Assembly (NCBI GenBank): GCA_023413135.1
Contig: JAEZQK010000096.1
Coordinates: 1-25,264 of the forward strand
Source: Bacillota bacterium
GTDB lineage: Bacteria > Bacillota > Clostridia > Christensenellales > Aristaeellaceae
Direction of reading: 5' to 3'
DNA: 25,264 bases
The notes below the pieces were generated by a model. That model was not told the DNA's origin, ran no database searches, and worked only from the letters and a program-made list of their open reading frames with translations. Both the position numbers and the translations under genes were made by a program. Below are positions 16,126-24,439 of the stretch, in pieces; position 1 is the first letter of the stretch; each line of letters opens with the position of its first letter.

Positions 16126-17748
16126 ATGGATACGGGGATAAAGGCCCAGGCGAGCGTGCTGGCGGGCATGTTCTTTCAGCCGGATGGCGGCGCGCTGGAC
16201 GCTTTGAAGGCCAAGCAGCTGTTCCGCGCTTTTTTGCGGCGCGCGCAGTTGCAAACGCATACCGCCAAGCCGGGGTATGAGGATATCAACGCCTGGCTGA
16301 CGGACTATTATGAACTGGAAACGCAATTGGACGGTTTTCTTGACGCACTGTGCAAGGAAGCCGCTGCCCTGTTGCAATCCGGGGAGGGGAAAGCCTTTTT
16401 TGACAGGGAGGATGCGCTGACAGCCATGGCGCTTCGGGGCGAAGCGCTGGCCGGTCGCGACCCGGAGGGGCTGGCAGGCCCATCCGTTTTCGACGGCTTG
16501 CTGGCGGCCATCTGCCGCAAGGTGGACTTCTCCGCCCCGCTGGCCATGGGCCCCTACAGCGTACACCCCGACTTTCCTAATCGCATGGCGGCCGGCGACG
16601 ATGCGCTGGAGGCCATTGTCCGCCAGAAGATGGTGGACGTGTCCGGCATTGCTGGCCCGCTGAAGATCACCTCAATCCAGATGCGGCTGTGCAAGGGCCA
16701 CTGCCTGCTGATCACGCGGACGGCCTGCGGCATGGAAGGCATCGCCATTGCGGGCGGCAACTGGCAATATTTCTATCCGATCCTGGAAAAGAAGATCGCG
16801 CCTTATTTTATCGGCACCGACGCACGCGACCTGGAGGACACGCTGGAGGCCGTGTATGTGCGCGACCTGAATTACAAAATACAGGGCCTGGCCTACTGGT
16901 GCTGCGTGTCGTGGCTGGAGGCCAGCGTACTGGACATTTTGGGGAAGGCCAAGGGCGTGTACGCCGGCGAGCTGTTCGGCCCGCGGGTGAACCATCAGGT
17001 GGAGTATTACTGTGCTAGCGGGAACCGGGGCACCACCCCGCTGGAGGAATTGGAGATCCTGGAGGAGCGGATTTCCGCCATTGGGGCAAAGGCCGTCAAA
17101 TTCAAGATCGGCGGCCGGATGAGCTGGGGCAGGGATGCCATGACGGGGCGCAGCGAAGAGCTGATCGTGCTGGCGCGCAAATACTTCGGCGACGGCATGG
17201 TCATCCACGCCGACGGCAACGGCTCGTTCATGCCCGGGCAGGCCATCGAATATGGAAAGCTGCTGGAGGACATCGGCGCCTACTTTTATGAGGAGCCCTG
17301 CCGCTTTGACTACTTGTGGGAAACCAAGGAGGTCGCCGATGCGCTGCGCATCCCCATTGCATTTGGGGAGCAGGAAACAAGCCTCCGGCGGTTCCGATGG
17401 CTGATCGCCAGCGACACAGCCCAGGTGCTTCAGCCGGACATCCAGTACATGGGCGGCTTCATCCGCGCAGCGAAGGTCGCCGGGATGGCGAAGCTTGCGA
17501 ACATTCCGGTGACGCCGCATATTTCGGGGGGCATCCAGTACGCCCACGTGCTGATGCTTGCTTCCTTCACGCCTAACATGGGCAAATACCAGGAAATGAA
17601 AACAGGCTATGAACAAACGAAGGATTTTTTCACCACACCGCTTGTGCTGCGGGAGGGCAGCATGAACATTCCCACAGGCGATGGCCTTGGCATGGCGTTT
17701 GACCGGGACTTTCTGGACTGTGGCGAAACGGTATTTATCTGCAAGTGA
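16126..17748 (+). CDS. Enolase-superfamily enzyme with unassigned N-terminal segment, probably 5'-truncated
   Basis: The frame opens at 16081, right after a TGA, and no start codon (TTG 16111, ATG 16126, ATG 16630) has a ribosome binding site, so the 5' end was probably lost at the permease junction. Up to about 16629 it encodes some 170 residues I do not recognise (IKAQASVLAGMFFQPDGGAL, FFDREDALTAMALRGEALAG). From KITSIQMRLCKGHCLL onward it is a complete mandelate racemase/MLE-type enzyme of about 365 residues: KAVKFKIGG (KxK base), VIHADGNGSF, YFYEEPCRF and FGEQETS (metal ligands Asp, Glu, Glu), and PVTPHISGG (His). The family dehydrates or epimerises acid sugars. The enzyme part looks intact. 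Whether the N-terminal segment belongs to it or to another lost gene is open. Confidence 0.7.
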   Translation: MDTGIKAQASVLAGMFFQPDGGALDALKAKQLFRAFLRRAQLQTHTAKPGYEDINAWLTDYYELETQLDGFLDALCKEAAALLQSGEGKAFFDREDALTAMALRGEALAGRDPEGLAGPSVFDGLLAAICRKVDFSAPLAMGPYSVHPDFPNRMAAGDDALEAIVRQKMVDVSGIAGPLKITSIQMRLCKGHCLLITRTACGMEGIAIAGGNWQYFYPILEKKIAPYFIGTDARDLEDTLEAVYVRDLNYKIQGLAYWCCVSWLEASVLDILGKAKGVYAGELFGPRVNHQVEYYCASGNRGTTPLEELEILEERISAIGAKAVKFKIGGRMSWGRDAMTGRSEELIVLARKYFGDGMVIHADGNGSFMPGQAIEYGKLLEDIGAYFYEEPCRFDYLWETKEVADALRIPIAFGEQETSLRRFRWLIASDTAQVLQPDIQYMGGFIRAAKVAGMAKLANIPVTPHISGGIQYAHVLMLASFTPNMGKYQEMKTGYEQTKDFFTTPLVLREGSMNIPTGDGLGMAFDRDFLDCGETVFICK

Positions 17749-17768
17749 ATGTTGGGGCGCTGTAGACC

Positions 17769-18056
17769 TTACGCTGACTTGCCCGCAAGGTTTTTAAGGC
17801 GTGAGGATATATCGGCGTTGAATTCCTCATCGCTCACAGCGGGGCTCCGGGTGGCATGCCATACGCTGCATGGCGCCTCCCCACAATCCCCGCAGCTTGA
17901 GTAGCCGCGCTTAAGCGCGCACTCATAGACGGGGCAGAGCTCCTTGCCATAGTAGGCCGCCCATGCCACCCGGCCGCAGAGCTCGTTACATCCCTCGCAT
18001 TCCTTTTGGTATGCCCTGCAATCCTTCGAACAGCAAACCCCGCACCTGCTCAGCAT
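17769..18056 (-). CDS. Small Cys-rich DUF3795-like protein
   Basis: A 95-residue protein with 12 cysteines, probably binding metal. The pattern CGVCCSKDCRAYQKECEGC, then CPVYECALKRGYSSCGDCGE and PCSVW, resembles DUF3795 proteins of anaerobes, where such cysteines are thought to hold zinc or an iron-sulfur cluster; the function is not known. GGGAGAAA lies before the ATG. It is convergent with the enolase-type gene, 20 bases apart, and transcribed on its own. Confidence 0.8.
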   Translation of the reverse strand: MLSRCGVCCSKDCRAYQKECEGCNELCGRVAWAAYYGKELCPVYECALKRGYSSCGDCGEAPCSVWHATRSPAVSDEEFNADISSRLKNLAGKSA

Positions 18057-18420
18057 AGCGCTTTCTCCCTTGCAATCTGAATCAAGACCGGCTTGTCAAA
18101 CAGACTAAACCCAATTCTATGAAAAATCAAGCATGCCCGTCTTTTTTCAGTACTAAGCCTAGAGCTTCCCGCAAAGATTTGAGCACTGTCCGGTCGTTAT
18201 AACTAAAATGCCCCCCTGGTAGACTATTAACTACAGGAGTTACGAATTTCATAACCCCCGGCAGATAAACCAATAAACAAACAATGCCGTAGGGGCGGGG
18301 CTTCTTAACCGTCCGCTGCGGTAGGTAATGTTTCTCATCGGGCGGAGCAGAGCCCCGCCCCTACGGTGTTCAGACAAAGATGAATGGTCACATTCAGAAA
18401 CATCTGTAGTTGAAAGTCCC
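18057..18420. other. Intergenic region with a GC-rich inverted repeat
   Basis: No gene is supported. It carries the start region of the DUF3795-like gene at one side, the end of the MerR-type gene at the other, and one long inverted repeat (listed separately). Confidence 0.6.
18287..18366. repeat. 16-bp perfect inverted repeat, intergenic palindromic repeat
   Basis: CCGTAGGGGCGGGGCT at 18287-18302 is exactly repeated in inverse at 18351-18366 around a 48-base centre. GC-rich units of this type (TAGGGGCGGGGC...) recur in intergenic regions of gut Clostridia as far as I recall. It lies after the MerR-type stop and could fold in the message of either flanking gene. Confidence 0.75.
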
Positions 18421-21048
18421 CTAGATATTTTCGTTCAATATCGCAAGGACCTTGTCCATACAATCGGCGAACTCCAGGATTTTCGCCACGATCTTATCCC
18501 GCTTTTCACGGTTCTGCAAAGCAGCCAGCGTAACGTTAAAGCCGCCGCCGATGGCTTCCAGGTCCTCCCCGTTTTGATCGTTCCACAGGTGGCCGGTTTG
18601 CCTGTAAAGGTTGCTTATTTCATTTAAAAACGTGAGATCCGGATTCAATTCCATTGCTCTTTTAAAGAAGGTTTCGTTGCAGCTGCCGTTTGTGGCGAGG
18701 TTGCAGACATAGATTTTATACATGGCCCAGCCGTCTAATTCCTCCGGCTTCATGTTGTCAAACCTTCCGCTCTCGATCTGCGCGGCCCATGCGCGAAACG
18801 CTTCCGGGCCAAAGCAATACCCATCCACCTTTGTTGTCAGCAGCTTTGGCATATTCCGGATGATGTCTCTATAAATCTGCTTCAATTCCACTTGCCGCTT
18901 TTTCTCGCCCACAAACAGCCAGCCGAATCCCAAGTCGCCGGCCTGCTCATCGTAAAAGCCGTCGTGCATCACAAATACATCCTCAAAAGGGAGCCGCTCC
19001 GGCTCGGTTTTGTCGGCCGTCATATACAGCAGCACCTTTCCGTAATCCTCATACCCGACAAAAACGCCCCAGCCCATATGAAACCGGATGACGGGAATGC
19101 CCTTGTCGATATAGGATATCAGCGTCTGCAAATACATGGTCCGGTTGGATTTGATGCTTTTTGCATTCACAAATGTACTGGCATATCCGCACGCGTCGAA
19201 AACGCCTTCCACAAACCGGCCGCTCTGGCCGGCCAGGTAATCCGACGCGCCATCGCCCCGGAAACGGTCGTAAGCGAACACCTGCGCCAGGTTGTCGCCC
19301 GTCAGGCCCGCAAAAAACCAATAGTCATAATCCGGCTCGCCAAGGCACTCCATCACATACTTCGCGCAGCCATTGAACCAATAATTCTCGCCGTAATGCA
19401 TGGTGATGAGCTGATGGATGTTGGGGATCATGTTGTTGCTTTGACTTGTGACCATGATAAGAGCTCCTTCTTTTATTTTGCTTTTGTATGTATGCTTTAA
19501 CTGCGACACCCGTATAGCCCGGAAATAGCGCTTCCCCTGGCCGTTGGAGCCAAGGAGGATAGGGTGAGGCTTTAGCAAGCGCGTATCCATGGTCATGTAC
19601 GGGAAATGGACGCCGCAGTACCGGACATCACCGTTGAGGATGACCGCAAAATGCTTCTCGCCCACGATCCACGTAAGATTGTTATACACATTCGGATTGA
19701 TTTTGCCCAGTTTGGGATAGCTGCAGTAATCTCCAAAACCCGGCTGATGAAAGCTGATGGCCTCTTTGGAAAGCCTGCTGTCGGCATTGTTTTCCATATT
19801 GATGCCGAACATGTCGCTGCCATGATAAAAGCGGATGCTGCCCTCGTCGCTGCCGTATCCGAACCGGCCGCTAATTTCATCGACCTTAAATTCGATATCT
19901 ACACGGAAAGGTATTTTCACCCGGACATTGGTGGATAAAAGGCGTTTGTCGATATACGCGATGTATTCGGCTTCACCGTTTTCGTTGACCCGGTAGTAAG
20001 GGTCGAAGACCGGCTCCAGCTTGTCCATAGGAATATCAACCTGCCATAGAACCGGGTTGGCTTCTTCAATCTCCCGTGGAGTAAGCCCTTCCGCCCGTTC
20101 ATTGGGGTCGTATAGGGATATGTCCGGCCGCCGTTTTTTGATCGGCAGGAACAGCTCAAGCCTTTCCCGCTGGTCATCGGGCGACAGGACCGTCTGTGCC
20201 AGCGTTTCGTGCCGCAGGCGCCCGCCATTGCGGTAATCCGCTTCGTAATAAGGATTATCGTCCAGGCATTTGAACATCCCTTTGTGGAACGCGCCGATAT
20301 CCTCATCGGCATACACGCAGCAGGCGGCAAACAGGCCGCCATCAAACGCATAATCGATAAACGGGCCGTCGTTCACAAAATCATCGTCGATCTTTTGCAA
20401 AAACACAGTCTGTTCCCTGTCGTCCTGATATTCAAAAAGCTCATGGTGCCCTGGCCTGCCGGGCAGGATCCCTTTCTCATGCAGCCAGTCCCAAAAGTCT
20501 GCCGCATCCGGAATGCCCGGCTCCGCGCGCTTGGATGACAGCACCCGCATGGCCGGCAGTGCCACGATACGGATATCAACCGGCCTGGACAATTGCTCCG
20601 AGACAGCCGACAAACGCTCATAGGTTACAGGCTCGTGATCTTTAAGCGTTGCAAGCTGTTTGTCCATTTCTTCATATAAAAGTGGCAGCGCGGATATTTT
20701 GGTGATGCCATTTTTGAGCATGGCCTGCAAAAACTCATTGATGATTCGCTTCAATTCGGTTAATGCGCCCATTTCATTGTCAATCGCACGAAGGCGCGTC
20801 ACAAACGCTTCTACCACCGCGCTCATGTCCTGGCTTTTAAAAATTCGAATGACGTCTTTGATGGGAATTTGCATCTTTCTAAGCACCATGATCTGCTTGA
20901 GCCGTTCAATGCTATCGGCGCCGTAGAAACGGTACTTCTCATGCTCCGGACGCTCGCTTTGAATCAGGCCCACCTGTTCATAATAGCGCAGGCTGCGGGA
21001 TGAAATGCCCAGTTGGCCGGTCAAGTCGGTTATTTTAACAAGCTCCAT
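18421..21048 (-). CDS. MerR regulator fused to GyrI-like, beta-rich and C39/BtrH-like domains
   Basis: An 875-residue multidomain protein, against some 120-280 for common MerR regulators. Residues 5-70 are the MerR winged helix (KITDLTGQLGISSRSLRYYE), 75-135 the coiled-coil dimer helix. Residues about 155-310 resemble a GyrI-like effector-binding domain (VDIRIVALPAMRVLSSKR, ELFLPIKKR). Residues about 330-515 are beta-rich and lectin/LamG-like in feel (VKIPFRVDIEFKVDEISGRF). Residues about 540-875 resemble the cysteine-protease-like C39/BtrH N-terminal fold (YGENYWFNGCAKYVMECLG, WGVFVGYEDYGKVLLYMT); C561 sits where a catalytic Cys would, but the usual His before VGYE is not evident, so a binding role is plausible. 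The ATG follows AAGGTGAT. It likely controls itself through the 19-bp-spaced promoter. Effector unknown. Confidence 0.85.
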   Translation of the reverse strand: MELVKITDLTGQLGISSRSLRYYEQVGLIQSERPEHEKYRFYGADSIERLKQIMVLRKMQIPIKDVIRIFKSQDMSAVVEAFVTRLRAIDNEMGALTELKRIINEFLQAMLKNGITKISALPLLYEEMDKQLATLKDHEPVTYERLSAVSEQLSRPVDIRIVALPAMRVLSSKRAEPGIPDAADFWDWLHEKGILPGRPGHHELFEYQDDREQTVFLQKIDDDFVNDGPFIDYAFDGGLFAACCVYADEDIGAFHKGMFKCLDDNPYYEADYRNGGRLRHETLAQTVLSPDDQRERLELFLPIKKRRPDISLYDPNERAEGLTPREIEEANPVLWQVDIPMDKLEPVFDPYYRVNENGEAEYIAYIDKRLLSTNVRVKIPFRVDIEFKVDEISGRFGYGSDEGSIRFYHGSDMFGINMENNADSRLSKEAISFHQPGFGDYCSYPKLGKINPNVYNNLTWIVGEKHFAVILNGDVRYCGVHFPYMTMDTRLLKPHPILLGSNGQGKRYFRAIRVSQLKHTYKSKIKEGALIMVTSQSNNMIPNIHQLITMHYGENYWFNGCAKYVMECLGEPDYDYWFFAGLTGDNLAQVFAYDRFRGDGASDYLAGQSGRFVEGVFDACGYASTFVNAKSIKSNRTMYLQTLISYIDKGIPVIRFHMGWGVFVGYEDYGKVLLYMTADKTEPERLPFEDVFVMHDGFYDEQAGDLGFGWLFVGEKKRQVELKQIYRDIIRNMPKLLTTKVDGYCFGPEAFRAWAAQIESGRFDNMKPEELDGWAMYKIYVCNLATNGSCNETFFKRAMELNPDLTFLNEISNLYRQTGHLWNDQNGEDLEAIGGGFNVTLAALQNREKRDKIVAKILEFADCMDKVLAILNENI

Positions 21049-21116
21049 CCTATCACCTTCCGTTGTTTGTCATGCTGTGACTGCATACATATCCTCCTCA
21101 AGGCACATTTGCTTTC

Positions 21117-21147
21117 ATCTTATCACTTGACCCAGCGTCAATGTCAA
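21117..21147 (-). promoter_or_regulatory. MerR-type 19-bp-spaced promoter with operator
   Basis: On the minus strand TTGACA (21142-21147) and TAAGAT (21117-21122) are 19 bases apart, the stretched spacing that MerR activators correct by twisting DNA. The palindrome TTGAC-N5-GTCAA (21127-21141) sits within the spacer, exactly where MerR dimers bind. It drives the MerR fusion gene, so autoregulation is very likely. Confidence 0.75.
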
Positions 21148-21213
21148 GCTCATCTTTTCCAGGATAATCTTTCCTGTTATACATGTGTGCATCCATTGTA
21201 TCCATTTTCTGTA

Positions 21214-21243
21214 TTGACACCCGGAATGGATATGGTGTAATAT
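21214..21243 (+). promoter_or_regulatory. Promoter of the second sugar importer
   Basis: A perfect TTGACA at 21214-21219 and TAATAT at 21238-21243 with an 18-base spacer, about 110 bases before the binding-protein start. Confidence 0.7.
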
Positions 21244-21251
21244 GGAATCAA

Positions 21252-21263
21252 GTAAGCGGTTAC
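21252..21263 (+). promoter_or_regulatory. LacI/CcpA-like operator (cre-type) downstream of the -10
   Basis: GTAAGCGGTTAC matches the core of LacI-family operators and of catabolite-responsive elements (GTAAnCGnTTAC). It starts 8 bases after the -10 box, over the expected start point, where a bound LacI-family protein would block transcription. No LacI-family gene is in the window. Confidence 0.5.
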
Positions 21264-21354
21264 ATACACCGCGCCGTTGCGTTTATATGAGCCATATCGG
21301 ATGACAGTCCTTAAGTGCTGCCATCCGTATGAGAATATTTCTGGAGGAAAGAAC

Positions 21355-22611
21355 ATGAAGAAGCTGTTTGCCCTGGCGCTTTCGTTGGCGTTGGTACTGA
21401 CCTGTACCACCGCGCTGGCCCAGACGGAAATTACGGTCTGGTGCTGGGATCCCGCGTTCAACCTCTATGCCATAGAGGAAGCCGCAAAGATCTACGAAAC
21501 GATCAACCCCGATGCGAAGATCGTGCTCGTGGAGACTTCCTCCAATGACTGTGAAACCAAGCAAACCGTGGCGCTTAGCTCCGGCCAGACGGATACGCTG
21601 CCCGATATCGTTTTGATGCAGGACAATTCCGGGCGCAAGTTCCTCAATACGTTCCCCGGCTCCTATTTTGATATGAGCAGCCTGGTGGATTATCCGAACT
21701 TCGCATCCTACAAGGTCACCCATTTTACGTATGAGGGCAAGCAGTACGCCGTCCCCTTCGACAACGGCTGCGCCGCTACCTTCGTGCGCACCGATTATTT
21801 GGAGGCTGCGGGCTTCACCTTGAACGACCTGACCGATATCACCTGGGACCGGTTCATTGAAATCGGCCAGAAGGTGAAGGAGGCCACCGGGCAGTTTATG
21901 GTAACCACCCAGGTGGGCTACAACGATTTTGTGATGATGATGACCCAAAGCGCCGGCTCCTGGTTCTTTGACGTGGAGGGAAAGCCCAACATTGCCAACA
22001 ACCCCGTCCTCAAGGAAGTGGTGGAGACCGTCGTCAAGCTGCGCAAGAGCGGTATCGTCAAAGAAGCAGTGGACTGGACAGAATACATTGCTTCCTTTAA
22101 CAATGGTTCTGCCGCTTCCACCATCCAGGGCTGCTGGATCATCGGCTCCGTCGTACTGGCCAAGGACCAGGCCGGCAAGTGGGGCATGACCAATGTTCCC
22201 CGGCTGAATGTGGAAGGCGCCACCCATTACACCAGCCAGGGCGGCTCTTCATGGGTCGTGCCTGCCACCAGCAAGAACCCCGAAGTCGCGGTGGATTTCC
22301 TGAGCAAAACCTTTGGCAACAGCGTGGAGTTTTATCAGACCATTTTGGCTTCCTCCGGCGCCATTGCCACCTATCTGCCTGCCGCAGGCGGCAGCGCCTA
22401 TGCCGAGCCCCATCCCTTCTTTAACGGACAGAAGGTGTTCGAGGATCTGATGAATTACTCCAAGAACATCCCCATGGTGGAATATGGCATGTACAATTAT
22501 GAAGCGCGCGACGCGGTGGTCGTAGCCATTGACGAGGTTATGAACGGCGCGGATGTGGATACCGCTTTGCAGACCGCGCAGGAGACCGTGGAATTCCTGA
22601 TGGCGGAATAA
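21355..22611 (+). CDS. Extracellular sugar-binding protein of an ABC importer
   Basis: A 418-residue family-1 solute-binding protein. The signal peptide is MKKLFALALSLALVLTCTTA then LA, cleaved before QTEITVWCWD; the Cys in LTCTT is preceded by Thr and is not a good lipobox, so it looks secreted rather than lipid-anchored. Typical elements follow: KIVLVETSSNDCETKQTVAL, ALSSGQTDTLPDIVLMQDNS and YAVPFDNGCAATFVRTDYLE. The ATG at 21355 has GGAGG 7 bases upstream. It leads the operon with two permeases, separated from them by a strong hairpin that would keep its expression above theirs. It is smaller and of a different subgroup (UgpB/MalE-like) than the LplA-type protein at 11597. Confidence 0.93.
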   Translation: MKKLFALALSLALVLTCTTALAQTEITVWCWDPAFNLYAIEEAAKIYETINPDAKIVLVETSSNDCETKQTVALSSGQTDTLPDIVLMQDNSGRKFLNTFPGSYFDMSSLVDYPNFASYKVTHFTYEGKQYAVPFDNGCAATFVRTDYLEAAGFTLNDLTDITWDRFIEIGQKVKEATGQFMVTTQVGYNDFVMMMTQSAGSWFFDVEGKPNIANNPVLKEVVETVVKLRKSGIVKEAVDWTEYIASFNNGSAASTIQGCWIIGSVVLAKDQAGKWGMTNVPRLNVEGATHYTSQGGSSWVVPATSKNPEVAVDFLSKTFGNSVEFYQTILASSGAIATYLPAAGGSAYAEPHPFFNGQKVFEDLMNYSKNIPMVEYGMYNYEARDAVVVAIDEVMNGADVDTALQTAQETVEFLMAE

Positions 22612-22623
22612 GCTTGTGGTCTA

Positions 22624-22651
22624 GGGGCGCCGGGCATGCATCCGGCGCCCC
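22624..22651 (+). terminator. Attenuating hairpin after the binding-protein gene
   Basis: GGGGCGCCGG at 22624-22633 pairs perfectly with CCGGCGCCCC at 22642-22651 (10-bp stem, 8-nt loop), followed by TTTGTT. It lies between the binding-protein gene and the permeases and should stop part of the transcripts. Confidence 0.75.
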
Positions 22652-22689
22652 TTTGTTCCATATGCATATACATGCAGGAGGAGAAGGGA

Positions 22690-23592
22690 ATGCTCCAACA
22701 AGAAATCCGCCACCGTCCCAATCTTGAGCGCGGCATCCGCAGAAAAGGCTGGCTGTTCGTACTGCCCGCCACACTGCTGATCGCCGTGCTGTGCTTTTAT
22801 CCCATGATCCAGGCGGCGCTGCTTTCCATGCAGACCGGCAAAGGCAATGCGCTGAAATGGGCCGAGACCTTCTACTACAATTACGCCCGGCTCTTCAAGG
22901 ATAAAACATTTACCGCCGCCGTATACAATACGTTTTTTTACCTGGTGATCCAGGTGCCTATCATGCTGGCTTTGGCGCTGATTCTGGCCGCAATGCTCAA
23001 TGACAAGAAGCTTCTGGGCCGGGGAATCTACCGCACGCTGATCTTTCTGCCCTGCGCCACCTCCCTGGTGTCATGCGCCATCATCTTTAAGCAGCTCTTT
23101 GCCGCCAACGGCTTTATCAATACGCAATTGATGGCGGCCGGCTGGATCAGCGAGCCTGTCAGCTTCTTAACGGACGGCGTGCTGGCCCGGCTGGTCATCA
23201 TTGCTACGATGCTTTGGCGGTGGACCGGCTACAATATGGTGTTTTACCTGGCCGGTTTGCAGAACATCGATACCCAGGTATATGAGGCGGCACGCATTGA
23301 CGGGGCTTCCGTGGTGCAGCAGTTCACCCGGATCACTGTGCCGCTTTTGCGCCCTATTATCCTTTTGACCACGGTGCTGTCCACCAACGGCACACTCCAG
23401 CTTTTTGATGAAGTGTTCAATATGACCAATGGCGGGCCGGGCAACAACACCATCACATTATCGGTATACATCTACCGTCTCACTTTCCAGAACGTGCCGC
23501 AGTTTGGGTACGCTTCAGCCATCGCCTATGCCATTTTCCTGGCCGTGGCCGCGCTGGCCTTCGTACAGTTGAAAGTGGGTGAATCCAAATGA
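22690..23592 (+). CDS. Sugar ABC transporter permease, MalF/UgpA type
   Basis: A 300-residue inner-membrane permease with about six hydrophobic segments, the first being WLFVLPATLLIAVLCFYPMI. The EAA loop is YEAARIDGASVVQQFTRITV-PLLRP, and the FNMTNGGPGNNTITLSVYIY stretch is typical of MalF/UgpA partners. The ATG at 22690 has AGGAGG 8 bases upstream; ATG 22672 overlaps that site and is unlikely. It overlaps the next permease gene by 4 bases (ATGA), so the two are translationally coupled. It should pair with that permease and a shared ATPase encoded elsewhere. Confidence 0.93.
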   Translation: MLQQEIRHRPNLERGIRRKGWLFVLPATLLIAVLCFYPMIQAALLSMQTGKGNALKWAETFYYNYARLFKDKTFTAAVYNTFFYLVIQVPIMLALALILAAMLNDKKLLGRGIYRTLIFLPCATSLVSCAIIFKQLFAANGFINTQLMAAGWISEPVSFLTDGVLARLVIIATMLWRWTGYNMVFYLAGLQNIDTQVYEAARIDGASVVQQFTRITVPLLRPIILLTTVLSTNGTLQLFDEVFNMTNGGPGNNTITLSVYIYRLTFQNVPQFGYASAIAYAIFLAVAALAFVQLKVGESK

Positions 23593-24419
23593 TGGCTTCC
23601 CGGCATATCACTAGGGTGCGGCCGGCCCGGGTGTTCAAGCACCTGTTTTTGATCCTGGTCTCCTTCCTGTCGGCCTTCCCGTTTTATTGGATGATCGTCT
23701 CCTCTACCAACCCAACTACAGACGTGGTGCTGGGGCGCATGCTGCCGGGGGCGCATCTGATAGAAAACTTCCATACCCTGGCCGAATCGGGAAAACTGTA
23801 TCAGGCATTTTGGAACTCACTTTTATATTCCACAGCCACCACCGCGGGAGCGCTGCTCATCAGCTCCATGGCCGGATACGGCTTCATCGTATACCGTGAC
23901 AAGGGAAAAAATCTGGTATTGGGTCTTTTGCTGCTGTCCATGATGGTGCCTGCCGCCGCCACCCTCATCCCCCTGTTCCGCTTTTTCAGCCAGCTGCAGT
24001 TGATCAATACCGTGGCGGGATATGTGCTGCCCATGCTGGCCACGGCTTTCCTGATCTTCATGTTCCGCCAGAGCGCCCATACATTCCCCATGGAGCTGGT
24101 TCAAGCGGCCCGCATCGACGGGCTTGGCGAATTTAGCATCTTCTTTAGGATGTTCGTTCCCATCATGAAGCCCACGTATGCAGCTGCCGCCACCATCACC
24201 TTTATGAACACCTGGAACTCCTACCTGTGGCCCCTGGTGGTCATGCAGGAACCCTCCAGGGTCACCATGCCCATCTTTGTGGCAAACCTGCAGACAGGCT
24301 ACGTATTGGATTACGGCATGATCATGCTGGGTGTAACCATTACCACCCTGCCTACGCTGATCGTATTCTTTGTGTTGCAAAAGAGCTTTGTGGAAGGTAT
24401 CCTGGGCTCGCTGAAATGA
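23589..24419 (+). CDS. Sugar ABC transporter permease, MalG/UgpE type
   Basis: A 276-residue permease. The N-terminal FPFYWMIVSSTNPTTDVVLG, the EAA loop VQAARIDGLGEFSIFFRMFV-PIMKP, TFMNTWNSYLWPLVVMQEPS and the end LQKSFVEGILGSLK are all standard for MalG/UgpE. It begins inside the stop of the previous gene (two ATG codons in a row at 23589 and 23592). No ATPase or enzyme gene follows; the operon ends and the repeat cluster begins about 20 bases later. Confidence 0.93.
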   Translation: MMASRHITRVRPARVFKHLFLILVSFLSAFPFYWMIVSSTNPTTDVVLGRMLPGAHLIENFHTLAESGKLYQAFWNSLLYSTATTAGALLISSMAGYGFIVYRDKGKNLVLGLLLLSMMVPAAATLIPLFRFFSQLQLINTVAGYVLPMLATAFLIFMFRQSAHTFPMELVQAARIDGLGEFSIFFRMFVPIMKPTYAAAATITFMNTWNSYLWPLVVMQEPSRVTMPIFVANLQTGYVLDYGMIMLGVTITTLPTLIVFFVLQKSFVEGILGSLK

Positions 24420-24439
24420 TCCGGATATGACCTCGGTTG

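Noticed and set aside
16089..16280. C-terminal part of the broken permease frame
   Set aside because: It is the wrong frame of the enolase-type gene: no membrane segments, no EAA loop, low-complexity Gly/Arg/Ala-rich sequence.
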